51,060 bases of DNA from Sphingomonadales bacterium. Lineage in GTDB: Bacteria > Pseudomonadota > Alphaproteobacteria > Sphingomonadales > Sphingomonadaceae. The stretch is taken from assembly GCA_025356275.1 (NCBI GenBank), contig JANXUK010000003.1, forward strand, positions 1 to 51,060. The letters run 5' to 3'. The position numbers and the translations under genes are program-made. The notes under the pieces are model-generated. The model was not told the origin of the DNA. It did no database searches and saw only the letters and a list, made by a program, of their open reading frames with translations. Of the stretch, positions 35,269 through 45,078 are shown one piece after another (position 1 is the stretch's first letter; every line of letters begins with the position of its first letter).

Positions 35269-36236
35269 ATCGCGCTGTAATCCACGCCCCGCGCCTCCAG
35301 CATCGGGCGCAGTTCCACCAGCATCGGGCGGGTCAGGTGCATCGGCACATTGGGGTACAGGTGGTGCGCCAGGTGTCCTTCGATCCCCATCGACAGGAAC
35401 CGGCCAAAGCGGCTGCGAAATACCCGCGTGCTGGTATAGCGCCCCGTGCCGGTGTGCGGATGATGCGGCTCCCAACTGAACCCCACGCGGATCTGCACCA
35501 GCGCCAGCCAGCGCGGCAGCCACCACACCAGCGCCACTGCCAGTGCATGCCCGCTCAGCGCCATGCCGATAAAGAAGGCGGTGCCGGCCAGTTGCACCAG
35601 CACGGCGTCGCGATACGCGGCCTTGGCCTCGGGCGTGCCCAGCTGCTCCAGCAGGACGCGGCGCACATGGTGGAACTGCGCATTGGGGTTCGGCTGGCGG
35701 TTAAGCCACACTTTGACGATCGCCGCGCCGAAGCTGGGCGCGTTATCGGGCTGATCCGGATCGCGCAACGGATCGTTGCAATGGAGGTGATGCTGGAGAT
35801 GGGTGATCCGCCCGATGCTAAACGGAAACAATAGCGGAAACAGCGCCAGCCACCCGGTCAGCTCGTTCCAGAAGCGCCGCCGCGTGCCCTTGCGGCCCAG
35901 CGTGTCATGCATCGCCTCATGCGCGATCAGCCAGCCGGTGATGATTGCCAGCGTCGAGAGCACGCACGCCGCCCACAGCGGCACGATATGCCAGATGGTC
36001 AGCGGAAACAGCGCGACCCAGCCGATAAACCCGAGGATCGTAGCCGCGACATAGGGCCAGGTCTGGCGCTGGCCCAGCTCATAGAATTTGCGCGCGATGG
36101 CTCGTTCCTGCTGAAGCGAATCGCGCCGGACGTGGCGGTCGAGAGCCTGAGACGCGGGCAGCGGCATCGCCGGCCGCGTTGTACGCGCCGCGCCGCCATC
36201 CTGCACAAAGGCGTCCAGTCCCGGCGCGGCGTTCAT
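35265..36236 (-). CDS. Fatty acid desaturase family diiron membrane protein (copy 2)
   Basis: The product has 323 residues from the ATG at 36236. The three His boxes are HEAMHD, HLQHHLHCNDP and HLAHHLYPNVP, with four to five hydrophobic segments between them, the plan of membrane diiron desaturases, hydroxylases and ketolases. The substrate could be an acyl chain or a carotenoid; the sequence does not decide. It is the last gene of a three-gene unit with the small membrane protein and copy 1, which is about 40% similar by eye in the His-box regions. Confidence 0.83.
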   Translation of the reverse strand: MNAAPGLDAFVQDGGAARTTRPAMPLPASQALDRHVRRDSLQQERAIARKFYELGQRQTWPYVAATILGFIGWVALFPLTIWHIVPLWAACVLSTLAIITGWLIAHEAMHDTLGRKGTRRRFWNELTGWLALFPLLFPFSIGRITHLQHHLHCNDPLRDPDQPDNAPSFGAAIVKVWLNRQPNPNAQFHHVRRVLLEQLGTPEAKAAYRDAVLVQLAGTAFFIGMALSGHALAVALVWWLPRWLALVQIRVGFSWEPHHPHTGTGRYTSTRVFRSRFGRFLSMGIEGHLAHHLYPNVPMHLTRPMLVELRPMLEARGVDYSAI

Positions 36237-36249
36237 AACCCCGACCACA

Positions 36250-36447
36250 TCATATCCAACGCCCACGCAACACCGCGTAAAGCCCCCAGGGCCCGCCAAT
36301 CAACAGTCCCAGCGCGATCCGGCTCAGCCCGAATGGCGCGGCAATCCCCAGCGCCGCCATGCTCTGCGCGATCAGCGGCGCGATAAAGCCCAGGCCGAAG
36401 ACCACCGGCATCCAGTGGAACAAATGCTTCATCGCAGCCTGCATCAC
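36250..36447 (-). CDS. Small membrane protein between two desaturases
   Basis: The product has 65 residues with two hydrophobic segments (about 12-32 and 39-58) and a short loop. It starts at GTG 36447 or ATG 36444; both overlap the stop of the upstream desaturase (GTGATG). It ends 13 bp before the second desaturase. No family is recognised. Its coupling to both diiron enzymes suggests an accessory subunit, which is inference. Confidence 0.65.
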   Translation of the reverse strand: MMQAAMKHLFHWMPVVFGLGFIAPLIAQSMAALGIAAPFGLSRIALGLLIGGPWGLYAVLRGRWI

Positions 36448-37433
36448 CCCTTCCCCAGCGGCGACACATCGACACCGCGCGCCGCCAGTACCTCGCGCAG
36501 CGCGTAAAACGCGCGCTTTGTCCGGTGGTTGGGGATGCCGGGGTAGAGGTGATGGACCAGATGCGTCTCCATCCCCATCGACATCACATGGCCCAGCCGG
36601 CTCTTGAACACGCGCGTATTTTCATAGCGCCCGGTCTGCCCCTCACGCGGGTGATGCGGCGCCCAGCTCAGGTAAAAGCGGATATACGACAGGCCGACAT
36701 GGCGCGGCAGCCACCACACCGCCGCCGCCGCCAGCGCATGCCCGCTCCACGCCAGCGCGAACAGCACCGCCATGAACATCATCTGCAACGCCATGGTTTC
36801 CTTCAGCGCCCGCTCCGCCTCGGAAGTCGCCATCTCGCCCAGGATGCGCTTGTAATGATGGATCGAGCCATCGACCCCCGGCTGGCGATTGTACCACGTT
36901 TTCCACAAAGCCAGCAGCGCGTTCGGCGCCTCATCGGTATAGTCGGGATCGCGGACCGGATCGTTGCAATGGTAATGGTGCTCCAGATGCATCAGCCGCG
37001 CCATACCGAAGGGGAACACGATCGGAATGGTTGAAACCGCCCCCACCGCCTCGTTCAGCCAGCGGCGCTTCTCGCCGATGCGCGCGATGTTGGAGTGCAT
37101 CGCCTCATGGCTGGTGACATAACCGCCGGTGGCCAGCACGCAGGCGATCAGGCACGCCAGCGGCAAGCTGACCAGCGCATAGACTGCCAGAGGAAACAGG
37201 GCGAGCCACAGCGCAAACCCGCCAAACGCCGCCGCCGCATAGGGCCACATCGCCCCGCCGTGGAACTCCCGCGCGATAGCGATCTCCTCGCGGCGCAGGT
37301 CGCGGCGGGTATAGCGGTCGAGCCCGTCGCGGGCCGTGAGGCCGATGAAGGGCGCGGCAACATCCCCGCGCACGCCGAGATCAGCGCCGAGACCGGCATC
37401 CGCGCGCGCGACCAGCAGTTCGACCTTACCCAT
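36444..37433 (-). CDS. Fatty acid desaturase family diiron membrane protein (copy 1)
   Basis: The product has 329 residues. The His boxes are HEAMHS, HLEHHYHCNDP and HLVHHLYPGIP, on a membrane plan like that of copy 2. The N-terminal ~50 residues are soluble and charged. The start ATG gives MGKVELLVARADAG; upstream lies the palindromic repeat region. Like copy 2 it could act on fatty acids or carotenoids, the latter being abundant in sphingomonads. The gene order (desaturase, small membrane protein, desaturase) indicates a local duplication. Confidence 0.83.
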   Translation of the reverse strand: MGKVELLVARADAGLGADLGVRGDVAAPFIGLTARDGLDRYTRRDLRREEIAIAREFHGGAMWPYAAAAFGGFALWLALFPLAVYALVSLPLACLIACVLATGGYVTSHEAMHSNIARIGEKRRWLNEAVGAVSTIPIVFPFGMARLMHLEHHYHCNDPVRDPDYTDEAPNALLALWKTWYNRQPGVDGSIHHYKRILGEMATSEAERALKETMALQMMFMAVLFALAWSGHALAAAAVWWLPRHVGLSYIRFYLSWAPHHPREGQTGRYENTRVFKSRLGHVMSMGMETHLVHHLYPGIPNHRTKRAFYALREVLAARGVDVSPLGKG

Positions 37434-37503
37434 CGCAATTCCCGCCAGAATTCAGACACCAGAACCAGACTGCGGCCGCCAACCAAATAACCGACCGCTG
37501 TCA

Positions 37504-37581
37504 CTAGTGGTCCGATTCTGACATTCGATACCGCTTGAGGCCAAGTCGCGCTCGAATGTCAGAATCTTTTCGGACCACTAG
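37504..37581. repeat. Palindromic repeat element A, 78 bp
   Basis: The arms begin and end with CTAGTGGTCCGA and carry the core TTCTGACATTCGA. The right arm has 5 extra bases (AAAGA) between these two blocks. A loop of about 23 nt separates the arms. Ends, core and loop length are shared with element B at 37594 and in part with element C at 50878. It has the look of a non-autonomous MITE/REP-like family. Confidence 0.85.
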
Positions 37582-37593
37582 AAGATTTTGTTT

Positions 37594-37672
37594 CTAGTGG
37601 ATTTTACGATTTTGACATTTGCAGACCCATCCCAACCGCCAGGGGATGCAAATGTCAAAATCAATCCACTAG
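37594..37672. repeat. Palindromic repeat element B, 79 bp
   Basis: The ends are CTAGTGGATT and the core is GATTTTGACATTTGCA in both arms. The left arm has 4 extra bases (TTAC) at the place where element A has its right-arm insertion. The loop is about 23 nt. It lies 12 bp from element A, the spacer being AT-rich. Confidence 0.85.
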
Positions 37673-37696
37673 GTTAACCTTGCACAAACCATCGTC

Positions 37697-37717
37697 CCCC
37701 GCAAGCAAGCGGGGTTT
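37697..37717 (+). terminator. Hairpin with short T-run upstream of hppA
   Basis: CCCCGC, the loop AAGCAA, GCGGGG, then TTT. It is compact but the T-run is short. With no gene reading into it from the left on this strand, it may instead be an attenuator-like or chance hairpin. The rest of 37434-37855 outside the repeats and promoter shows nothing further. Confidence 0.3.
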
Positions 37718-37755
37718 GCGCCCGTCTGGCTACGGGACAATTCGGGGATTGGGGC

Positions 37756-37783
37756 TTGCGCCGGGTTTTGCGCTGCCTATAGG
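37756..37783 (+). promoter_or_regulatory. Candidate promoter of hppA
   Basis: TTGCGC (37756-37761), a 16-nt spacer, TATAGG (37778-37783). It would give a leader of about 65 nt before the GTG start of hppA. Assigned by motif and position only. Confidence 0.35.
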
Positions 37784-37855
37784 TGACGCTGTTTTTGGCA
37801 CCGTGTAGAAATCCGGGCTGTTTGTTCGCAAACTTAAAAAAGAGGGGACTGCCAG

Positions 37856-39976
<2,121 letters not shown>

Positions 39977-40025
39977 TGGTGTGAATGACCTGAACTGAGC
40001 TTTTGCCGCGACGGCGGTAAGACGG

Positions 40026-40057
40026 AACCCCGTCCGGAGCGATCCGGGCGGGGTTTT
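40026..40057 (+). terminator. Rho-independent terminator of hppA
   Basis: AACCCCGTCCGG pairs with CCGGGCGGGGTT (one G-T wobble) around the loop AGCGAT and is followed by T residues. It lies 50 bp after the hppA stop. Confidence 0.8.
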
Positions 40058-40106
40058 GCTATGGGCGATGCCAGCGACGGCGGTGTCTACCACCTAACCG
40101 CCCCCC

Positions 40107-42089
40107 TCACCCCCCCGGGTGGTAAAAATCATACACCGCCTGCGCCACCGCTGTGCTGACCCCCGGCGCCCGGCATAAATCCTCCAGCGATGCCGCCCTG
40201 ACCCCGCCCGCGGTGCCGAAATGGAGGAGCAGTGCGCGTTTTCGCGCCGGGCCGATGCCGGGCACCTCGTCCAGCGGGCTGGTGGTGATCGCGCGGCTGC
40301 GCTTGTCGCGGTGGGCACCGATGGCAAAGCGGTGGGCCTCGTCGCGCAGCAGTTGCAGCTGGAACAGGATCGGCGAGTTGACCGGGAGCTGTTTTTCACG
40401 CCCATCGGGAAAGTGGAATACCTCGCGGCCATCGCGGCCATGGTGGGGCCCTTTGGCGATGGCGACCATGGCCATGTCCTCGATGCCGAGTTCGGCCAGG
40501 GTTTCGCGCACCGCCGACAGGTGGGTTTTGCCACCGTCAATCAGGATCAGGTCGGGCCAGACGCCTGTCCCCGTTCCCGCTGCGTCGTCGCTTGGCGCGG
40601 CACCCTCCGCTGCGGAGGAAGCGTTCAGCAAGCGGGCGAAGCGGCGGTCCAACACTTCGCGCATCATTGCGTAATCGTCGCCCGGTTTGGTGCCTTCGCG
40701 CTTGATGTTCCATTTGCGGTATTGGCCTTTCTGGAAGCCCTCGGGCCCGGCCACGACCATGGCGCCAAGCGCGTTGCTGCCCTGAATATGGCTGTTATCG
40801 TAGATTTCGACCCGCCCCGGCACTTCGCCCAGTTCGAGAAATTCGGCGATTTCGCGCCAAGTGCGGGCCTTGGTGCCGCTTTCCGCGATGCGCCGGTCCA
40901 GCGCCTCGACCGCGTTGCGCGCCGCCTGCTCGATCAACCTGCGCCGGTCGCCGCGTTGGGGGACGCCGATCTCGACCTTGCCGCCGGCTGCCTCGCGCAG
41001 TGCCTCGGCGAGGAGGTCGCTTTCGGGCAAAGCGCGGTCGGTCAGGATCAGGCGCGGCGGCGGCACATCGGCATAGAATTGCGCGAGGAACGCCTGCAAC
41101 ACTTCGCCCGGATCAAGCCCCTCGGTATGCGCCGGAAAGAAAGCGCGGTGGCCCCAGTTCTGGCCGCCACGGATGAAAAACGCCTGAATGCCGATCTGGC
41201 CGGCCTTGGCGGCGATGGCGAAGATGTCGGCATTGCCCACCCCCTCGGCGTTGATCGCCTGGCTGCCTTGGATGAAGGTCGCGGCGCGCAGCCGGTCGCG
41301 CAGCATCGCCGCGCGCTCGTAATCGAGGCCCTCGGCGGCGGCGTTCATCTGCGTCTCGATCTCGCGTTGGACCGCGCTGGATTTCCCGCCCAAAAAATCA
41401 CGCGCCTGACGGACGAGATCGGCATAGGACGCCTCGTCGATCCGGGCGACACAAGGCGCGGAGCAGCGCTTGATCTGATACAGCAGGCACGGGCGGTCGC
41501 GGTGGGCCATGAAACTGTCCGAGCAGGAGCGCAGCAGGAACAGTTTTTGCAGCGCGTTGATCGTGGTGTTGACCGAACCGGCGCTGGCAAAGGGCCCGTA
41601 ATAATTGCCGACCGCCCGCCGCGCGCCCCGGTGCTTGGTGATGCGCGGGAAGGCATGATCGGCACGCAGCAGGATGAACGGAAAGCTTTTGTCGTCGCGC
41701 AGCAGCACATTATACGGCGGGCGAAACCGCTTGATCAGCTGCGCCTCCAGCAACAGCGCCTCGGCCTCCGAATTGGTGGTGACGATGGTCATGCTGCGGG
41801 TTTGCGTGATCATCCGCCGCAGCCGGCCGGGCAGCCGATTGACCTGAAGATAATTCGCCACCCGATTTTTCAGCGCGCGCGCCTTGCCAACATAGAGCAC
41901 ATCGCCGCGCGCATCATGCATCCGGTACACACCGGGGCGCAGCGGCAGGGTCGCCTGGACCTCACGGATCGCAGCGATACCCGCCTCCAGATCGGGCTGA
42001 TCCGCGCCGCGCAGGGTCGTCGCGGCGCGTTCCTCGCTGAAGCGGTTCGCCGAGGTCGGGGCATCATCGGCGGGCGGGCGGCGCGGCAT
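40107..42089 (-). CDS. uvrC: Excinuclease ABC subunit C
   Basis: The product has 660 residues from the ATG at 42089 (MPRRPPADDAP). A GIY-YIG nuclease domain comes first (LRPGVYRMHDARGDVLYVGKARALKNRV), then a UVR domain, then the RNase H-like 5' nuclease domain (EIYDNSHIQGSNALGAMVV, LILIDGGKTHLSAV) and a tandem helix-hairpin-helix at the end (VPGIGPARKRALLLHFG). It makes both incisions in nucleotide excision repair with UvrAB. The open frame runs on upstream to 42383, but only through the CCCCAAA repeat (as repeated GLGFGVW) and infA on the other strand, so it is not coding. Confidence 0.94.
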   Translation of the reverse strand: MPRRPPADDAPTSANRFSEERAATTLRGADQPDLEAGIAAIREVQATLPLRPGVYRMHDARGDVLYVGKARALKNRVANYLQVNRLPGRLRRMITQTRSMTIVTTNSEAEALLLEAQLIKRFRPPYNVLLRDDKSFPFILLRADHAFPRITKHRGARRAVGNYYGPFASAGSVNTTINALQKLFLLRSCSDSFMAHRDRPCLLYQIKRCSAPCVARIDEASYADLVRQARDFLGGKSSAVQREIETQMNAAAEGLDYERAAMLRDRLRAATFIQGSQAINAEGVGNADIFAIAAKAGQIGIQAFFIRGGQNWGHRAFFPAHTEGLDPGEVLQAFLAQFYADVPPPRLILTDRALPESDLLAEALREAAGGKVEIGVPQRGDRRRLIEQAARNAVEALDRRIAESGTKARTWREIAEFLELGEVPGRVEIYDNSHIQGSNALGAMVVAGPEGFQKGQYRKWNIKREGTKPGDDYAMMREVLDRRFARLLNASSAAEGAAPSDDAAGTGTGVWPDLILIDGGKTHLSAVRETLAELGIEDMAMVAIAKGPHHGRDGREVFHFPDGREKQLPVNSPILFQLQLLRDEAHRFAIGAHRDKRSRAITTSPLDEVPGIGPARKRALLLHFGTAGGVRAASLEDLCRAPGVSTAVAQAVYDFYHPGG

Positions 42090-42193
42090 GTGCCGGCGAT
42101 AGGCGATGCGCCCTAGGGGATGCAAGCGCCGGCGCGCACGGCCTGCCGAGGCTTGGCTTTTGCCCGCCGTGGGGGTATGGGCGCGCGCAATAA

Positions 42194-42235
42194 CCCCAAA
42201 CCCCAAACCCCAAACCCCAAACCCCAAACCCCAAA
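42194..42235. repeat. Six perfect CCCCAAA heptamers between uvrC and infA
   Basis: Units at 42194, 42201, 42208, 42215, 42222 and 42229, all identical and followed by CC. The complementary strand is (TTTGGGG)6, able to form a G-quadruplex and formally like ciliate telomere repeats. It lies 15 bp before the infA ATG and 105 bp before the uvrC ATG, in the shared upstream region. Confidence 0.95.
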
Positions 42236-42249
42236 CCACGAACAGGCGG

Positions 42250-42495
42250 ATGGCGAAAGAAGAACAGCTTGAGATGCGCGGCACGGTCGTCGAACTGTTG
42301 CCCAACGCAATGTTCCGCGTCCGGCTGGAGAACGACCACGAGGTTCTCGGCCATACCGCCGGCAAGATGCGCAAGAACCGCATCCGCGTGCTGGTCGGCG
42401 ACGAGGTGCTGGTCGAGTTGACGCCCTATGACCTCACCAAAGCCCGCGTCACCTATCGCTTTATGCCCGGACGCGGCGGGCCGGGGCAGTCTTGA
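42250..42495 (+). CDS. infA: Translation initiation factor IF-1
   Basis: The product has 81 residues with a single OB/S1 domain: [67 protein letters not shown]-1 occupies the ribosomal A site during initiation. The C-terminus is about 8 residues longer than E. coli IF-1 and ends in a Gly/Pro tail. The frame is also open upstream through the CCCCAAA repeat, but the IF-1 fold starts at this ATG. It heads infA-maf-RNase-yacG. Confidence 0.95.
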   Translation: MAKEEQLEMRGTVVELLPNAMFRVRLENDHEVLGHTAGKMRKNRIRVLVGDEVLVELTPYDLTKARVTYRFMPGRGGPGQS

Positions 42496-43103
42496 CCCTC
42501 GGCAAAACGCCTTCGCTGGTGCCACAACTGGTGCCAGAACTGGTACTGGCCTCGTCCTCGCCGCGACGGCGTGAGGCGCTGGCCCGGCTGGGCATCACCC
42601 CGGCCCGCATCGTCAGCCCCGATATCGACGAGAGCGCGCTGACTGGCGAAATCCCGCGCGTCTATGCACTGCGCATGGCCGAGGGCAAGGCTTTGGCGGT
42701 GACAAGGCGTGCCGGTGAAGTGGTGCTGGCCGGCGATACCACGGTGGCTTTGGGGCGGCGCATCCTGCCCTCCGCCGATGATGAGGCGGTTCAGCGGCGG
42801 TTGCTCGGCCTGCTGTCGGGGCGGCGGCATCGCTGTATCTCGGCGGTGGTGGTGGTGGATGCGGCCGGGGTGATGCGCAGCCGGGTCGCCGAAACGGTAG
42901 TGGTGTTCAAACCGCTCAGCACCGCCGAGATCGACGCCTATGTCGCCTGCGGTGAGGGGCTGGGCAAGGCCGGCGGCTATGCCATTCAGGGCCGTGCCGA
43001 GGCCTTGATCCGCTTTCTGTCGGGCAGCCATTCGGGGGTGATCGGCCTGCCGCTGTATGAGGTGCGCGCGTTGCTGCGGACTGCCGGGCTGGCGCTGGGC
43101 TGA
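42492..43103 (+). CDS. Maf-like nucleotide pyrophosphatase
   Basis: The product has 203 residues from a TTG at 42492, which overlaps the infA stop (TTGA); GTGs at 42519 and 42531 are alternative starts and sit closer to the conserved N-terminus. Motifs are [13 protein letters not shown], the acidic DTTVAL catalytic loop and the nucleotide-binding [19 protein letters not shown]. Maf proteins hydrolyse dTTP/UTP or m7GTP and modified nucleotides. Direct coupling to infA and to the next gene (43103, TGATG) shows one translated unit. Confidence 0.92.
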   Translation: MTLGKTPSLVPQLVPELVLASSSPRRREALARLGITPARIVSPDIDESALTGEIPRVYALRMAEGKALAVTRRAGEVVLAGDTTVALGRRILPSADDEAVQRRLLGLLSGRRHRCISAVVVVDAAGVMRSRVAETVVVFKPLSTAEIDAYVACGEGLGKAGGYAIQGRAEALIRFLSGSHSGVIGLPLYEVRALLRTAGLALG

Positions 43104-44077
43104 TGCGCGAATGGCAGATCGAGGAAGGCATTGCGGAGACCCGCGCAATGCTGGTTATCGATGGCGTGGCGGCGGCGGCGCGGCTCGATTGGCCGGGGTC
43201 GCTGGCGGCTGGCGAGGTGGCAAATGCGCGGCTGATCGCGCGGGGCACGGGTTCGCGGCGCGGGACGATGCGCTTTACCAGCGGTGAGCAGGCGCTGATC
43301 GATGACCTGCCTAAGGATGCCAGCGAGGGCGCCGAGCTGCGCGTCATCGTTACCCGCCCGGCGCTGGCCGAGACCGGGCGGCTGAAACTGGCGCAGTGCC
43401 GGTCCAGCACCGCCGCGCCGCGCCCCGCGCCCGGCCTGGCCGAAATGCTGCGCGGCGAGGGTGAGGATGTCCGTGTGGTGCGCCGGTTCGACCCTGACGA
43501 CTGGGACGCGATCATCGCAGAGGCGGCCGACGGCGTGGTGGCTTTCGCCGGCGGCTCGCTGACGCTGTGCCCGACCCCGGCGATGACGCTGATCGACATC
43601 GATGGTACTTTGCCACCACGAGCATTGGCCTTGGCGGCGGTGCCGGCGGTTGCCGAGGCGATCGGGCGGCTCGATCTGGCGGGCTCGATCGGGGTGGATT
43701 TTCCCACTTTGCCCGACAAGTCGGACCGCCGCGCGGTGGATGTCGCTTTGGAAACGGCGCTGGCGCATTGGCCGCATGAGGTGACCGCGATGAACGGCTT
43801 TGGCTTTGTGCAAATGATCGCGCGGCTCAGCCGGCCGTCGTTGTTGGCCCGGCTGGCGGCGGACCGGGCGGGCGCGGCGGCGCGTCAGTTGCTGCGCCAT
43901 GCCGAGGCGGTCGCGGAGCCGGGGGCTTTGCTGCTGACCGCGCATCCGGCGGTGCGCATCGCGCTTCGTCCTGAGTGGGAGGGGCAATTGGCAGCAAGGA
44001 CCGGGCGGCAGAGCCGCTGGCAGATCGACGCCGGGCTTGCACTGGCGGGCGGCTTCGCGCAGGCGGTGCCGTTATGA
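43103..44077 (+). CDS. Short RNase E/G-like protein
   Basis: The product has 324 residues. It contains the RNase E/G catalytic core without the usual S1 insertion: [18 protein letters not shown] replaces the N-terminal strand, MTLIDIDGTLPP carries the first catalytic Asp (D303-like) and RLDLAGSIGVDFPTLPDK the second (D346-like). RNase G has about 490 residues. The Zn-link Cys motif is not seen, so tetramer formation as in RNase E is unlikely. Such short forms sit between maf and yacG in many sphingomonads. The activity is inferred from retained Asp residues. Confidence 0.78.
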   Translation: MREWQIEEGIAETRAMLVIDGVAAAARLDWPGSLAAGEVANARLIARGTGSRRGTMRFTSGEQALIDDLPKDASEGAELRVIVTRPALAETGRLKLAQCRSSTAAPRPAPGLAEMLRGEGEDVRVVRRFDPDDWDAIIAEAADGVVAFAGGSLTLCPTPAMTLIDIDGTLPPRALALAAVPAVAEAIGRLDLAGSIGVDFPTLPDKSDRRAVDVALETALAHWPHEVTAMNGFGFVQMIARLSRPSLLARLAADRAGAAARQLLRHAEAVAEPGALLLTAHPAVRIALRPEWEGQLAARTGRQSRWQIDAGLALAGGFAQAVPL

Positions 44078-44256
44078 CCCGCTCGCTCCATTCATGCCCG
44101 ATATGCGGCCGCCCGCGCCACGCCGAGCATCACCCGTTCTGCTCGGCACGGTGCCGCGACCGCGACCTGTTGCAATGGCTGGGCGAGGGCTATGCAGTGC
44201 CGGGGCGCCCGACCGATCCGGTGGCACCCGAGGATGACAACCGCCACGACGATTGA
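44074..44256 (+). CDS. yacG: DNA gyrase inhibitor YacG
   Basis: The product has 60 residues. It is a Cys4 zinc ribbon with C8, C11, C23 and C27 (SCPICGRP, HPFCSARC), followed by RDRDLLQWLGEGYAVPG. YacG binds GyrB and blocks DNA binding. The ATG overlaps the RNase stop (ATGA), so it is the fourth coupled gene of the infA unit. Confidence 0.93.
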   Translation: MTRSLHSCPICGRPRHAEHHPFCSARCRDRDLLQWLGEGYAVPGRPTDPVAPEDDNRHDD

Positions 44257-44335
44257 TCCTTGCCAAGCGCCAGCCGCTTCGCCATAGGCGCGGGCTCATT
44301 CGCGCGGTCGCCCACAGGGCCACTGCCGCCGCGAT

Positions 44336-44411
44336 GCCCGGGTAGCTCAGTTGGTAGAGCACGTGACTGAAAATCACGGTGTCGGCGGTTCGATCCCGTC
44401 CCCGGGCACCA
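44336..44411 (+). tRNA. tRNA-Phe (GAA), CCA encoded
   Basis: 76 nt. The acceptor stem GCCCGGG pairs with CCCGGGC, the D arm is AGCTCAGTTGGTAGAGC, the anticodon loop is CTGAAAA with GAA (Phe), and the T arm contains GGTTCGATCC. CCA is encoded at the 3' end. Standard secondary structure; it could serve as an integration site, but no attachment-site duplication is seen in the window. Confidence 0.97.
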
Positions 44412-44511
44412 TTTTCGCATCGATTGACCCCGCCGCGCGCGCGCCCACACAATCCTGCTTTGACGCCGCAGCATTTCGGGTTAATCGCCTGACGCAACAG
44501 CCAATTCGCGG

Positions 44512-45078
44512 ATGATCATGCCCTCTACCACGCCTGCCCGTGATTCCACCCAGCTGACCCTCGCGCTACAGCGTGTGGCCGGGGGCGACCGCGCGGCGTT
44601 TGAGGAGTTATATCGCCGGACCTGCGTGAAGCTATTGTCGGTTTGCCTGCGTATCTTGCCTGTGCGCCAGGAAGCGGAGGAAGCGTTGCAGGAAGCCTAT
44701 CTGTCGGTCTGGCAACGCGCGGGCAGCTTTGACGCGGCCCGGGGCAGCGCCATGACCTGGCTGATTACGCTGACCCGCAACCGCGCGGTGGACCGGCTGC
44801 GTGCGCGGGGCCGGGCGGTGCAGGCCCCGATTGAGCTGGCCGAAATGGTGCCCGATCCCGCCCCCCCCGCCACCGCGTTGATCGAGATGGCGCAGGATGA
44901 GCGGGCTTTGGCACTATGCCTGAGCGAGCTGGCAGGCGGCGACGCCACGCTGATCCGGACTGCCTTTTTCGAAGGCGTGACCTATGCCGAACTGGCGGAG
45001 CGCACCACCACGCCGCTGGGCACGATCAAGAGCCGGATCCGGCGCGCGCTGCTGGCTTTGCGGAATTGTCTGACGTGA
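44512..45078 (+). CDS. ECF RNA polymerase sigma factor (SigK/RpoE-like)
   Basis: The product has 188 residues. Region 2 (AFEELYRRTCVKLLSVCLRIL, EAEEALQEAYLSVWQRAGSFD, RGSAMTWLITLTRNRAVDRLR) and region 4 (FFEGVTYAELAERTTTPLGTIKSRIRRALLALR) are both complete. The linker is short with no extra domain. It would direct polymerase to a small set of stress promoters. The stop overlaps the anti-sigma start (GTGA), the usual sigma/anti-sigma arrangement. It is 100 bp downstream of tRNA-Phe. Confidence 0.93.
   Translation: MIMPSTTPARDSTQLTLALQRVAGGDRAAFEELYRRTCVKLLSVCLRILPVRQEAEEALQEAYLSVWQRAGSFDAARGSAMTWLITLTRNRAVDRLRARGRAVQAPIELAEMVPDPAPPATALIEMAQDERALALCLSELAGGDATLIRTAFFEGVTYAELAERTTTPLGTIKSRIRRALLALRNCLT

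Noticed and set aside
40221..42116. 631-residue open frame antisense to uvrC
   Set aside because: Shadow frame; uvrC motifs are complete on the other strand.
42194..42235. CRISPR array
   Set aside because: The repeat unit is 7 bp with no spacers and there are no cas genes.
42090..42383. Longer N-terminus of UvrC through the heptamer repeat
   Set aside because: It would encode repeated GLGFGVW from CCCCAAA and then run opposite infA; UvrC homology begins at about 42050.
44336..44411. Integration site of a genomic island at tRNA-Phe
   Set aside because: No integrase and no direct repeat of the tRNA 3' end is seen downstream; the following genes look native.
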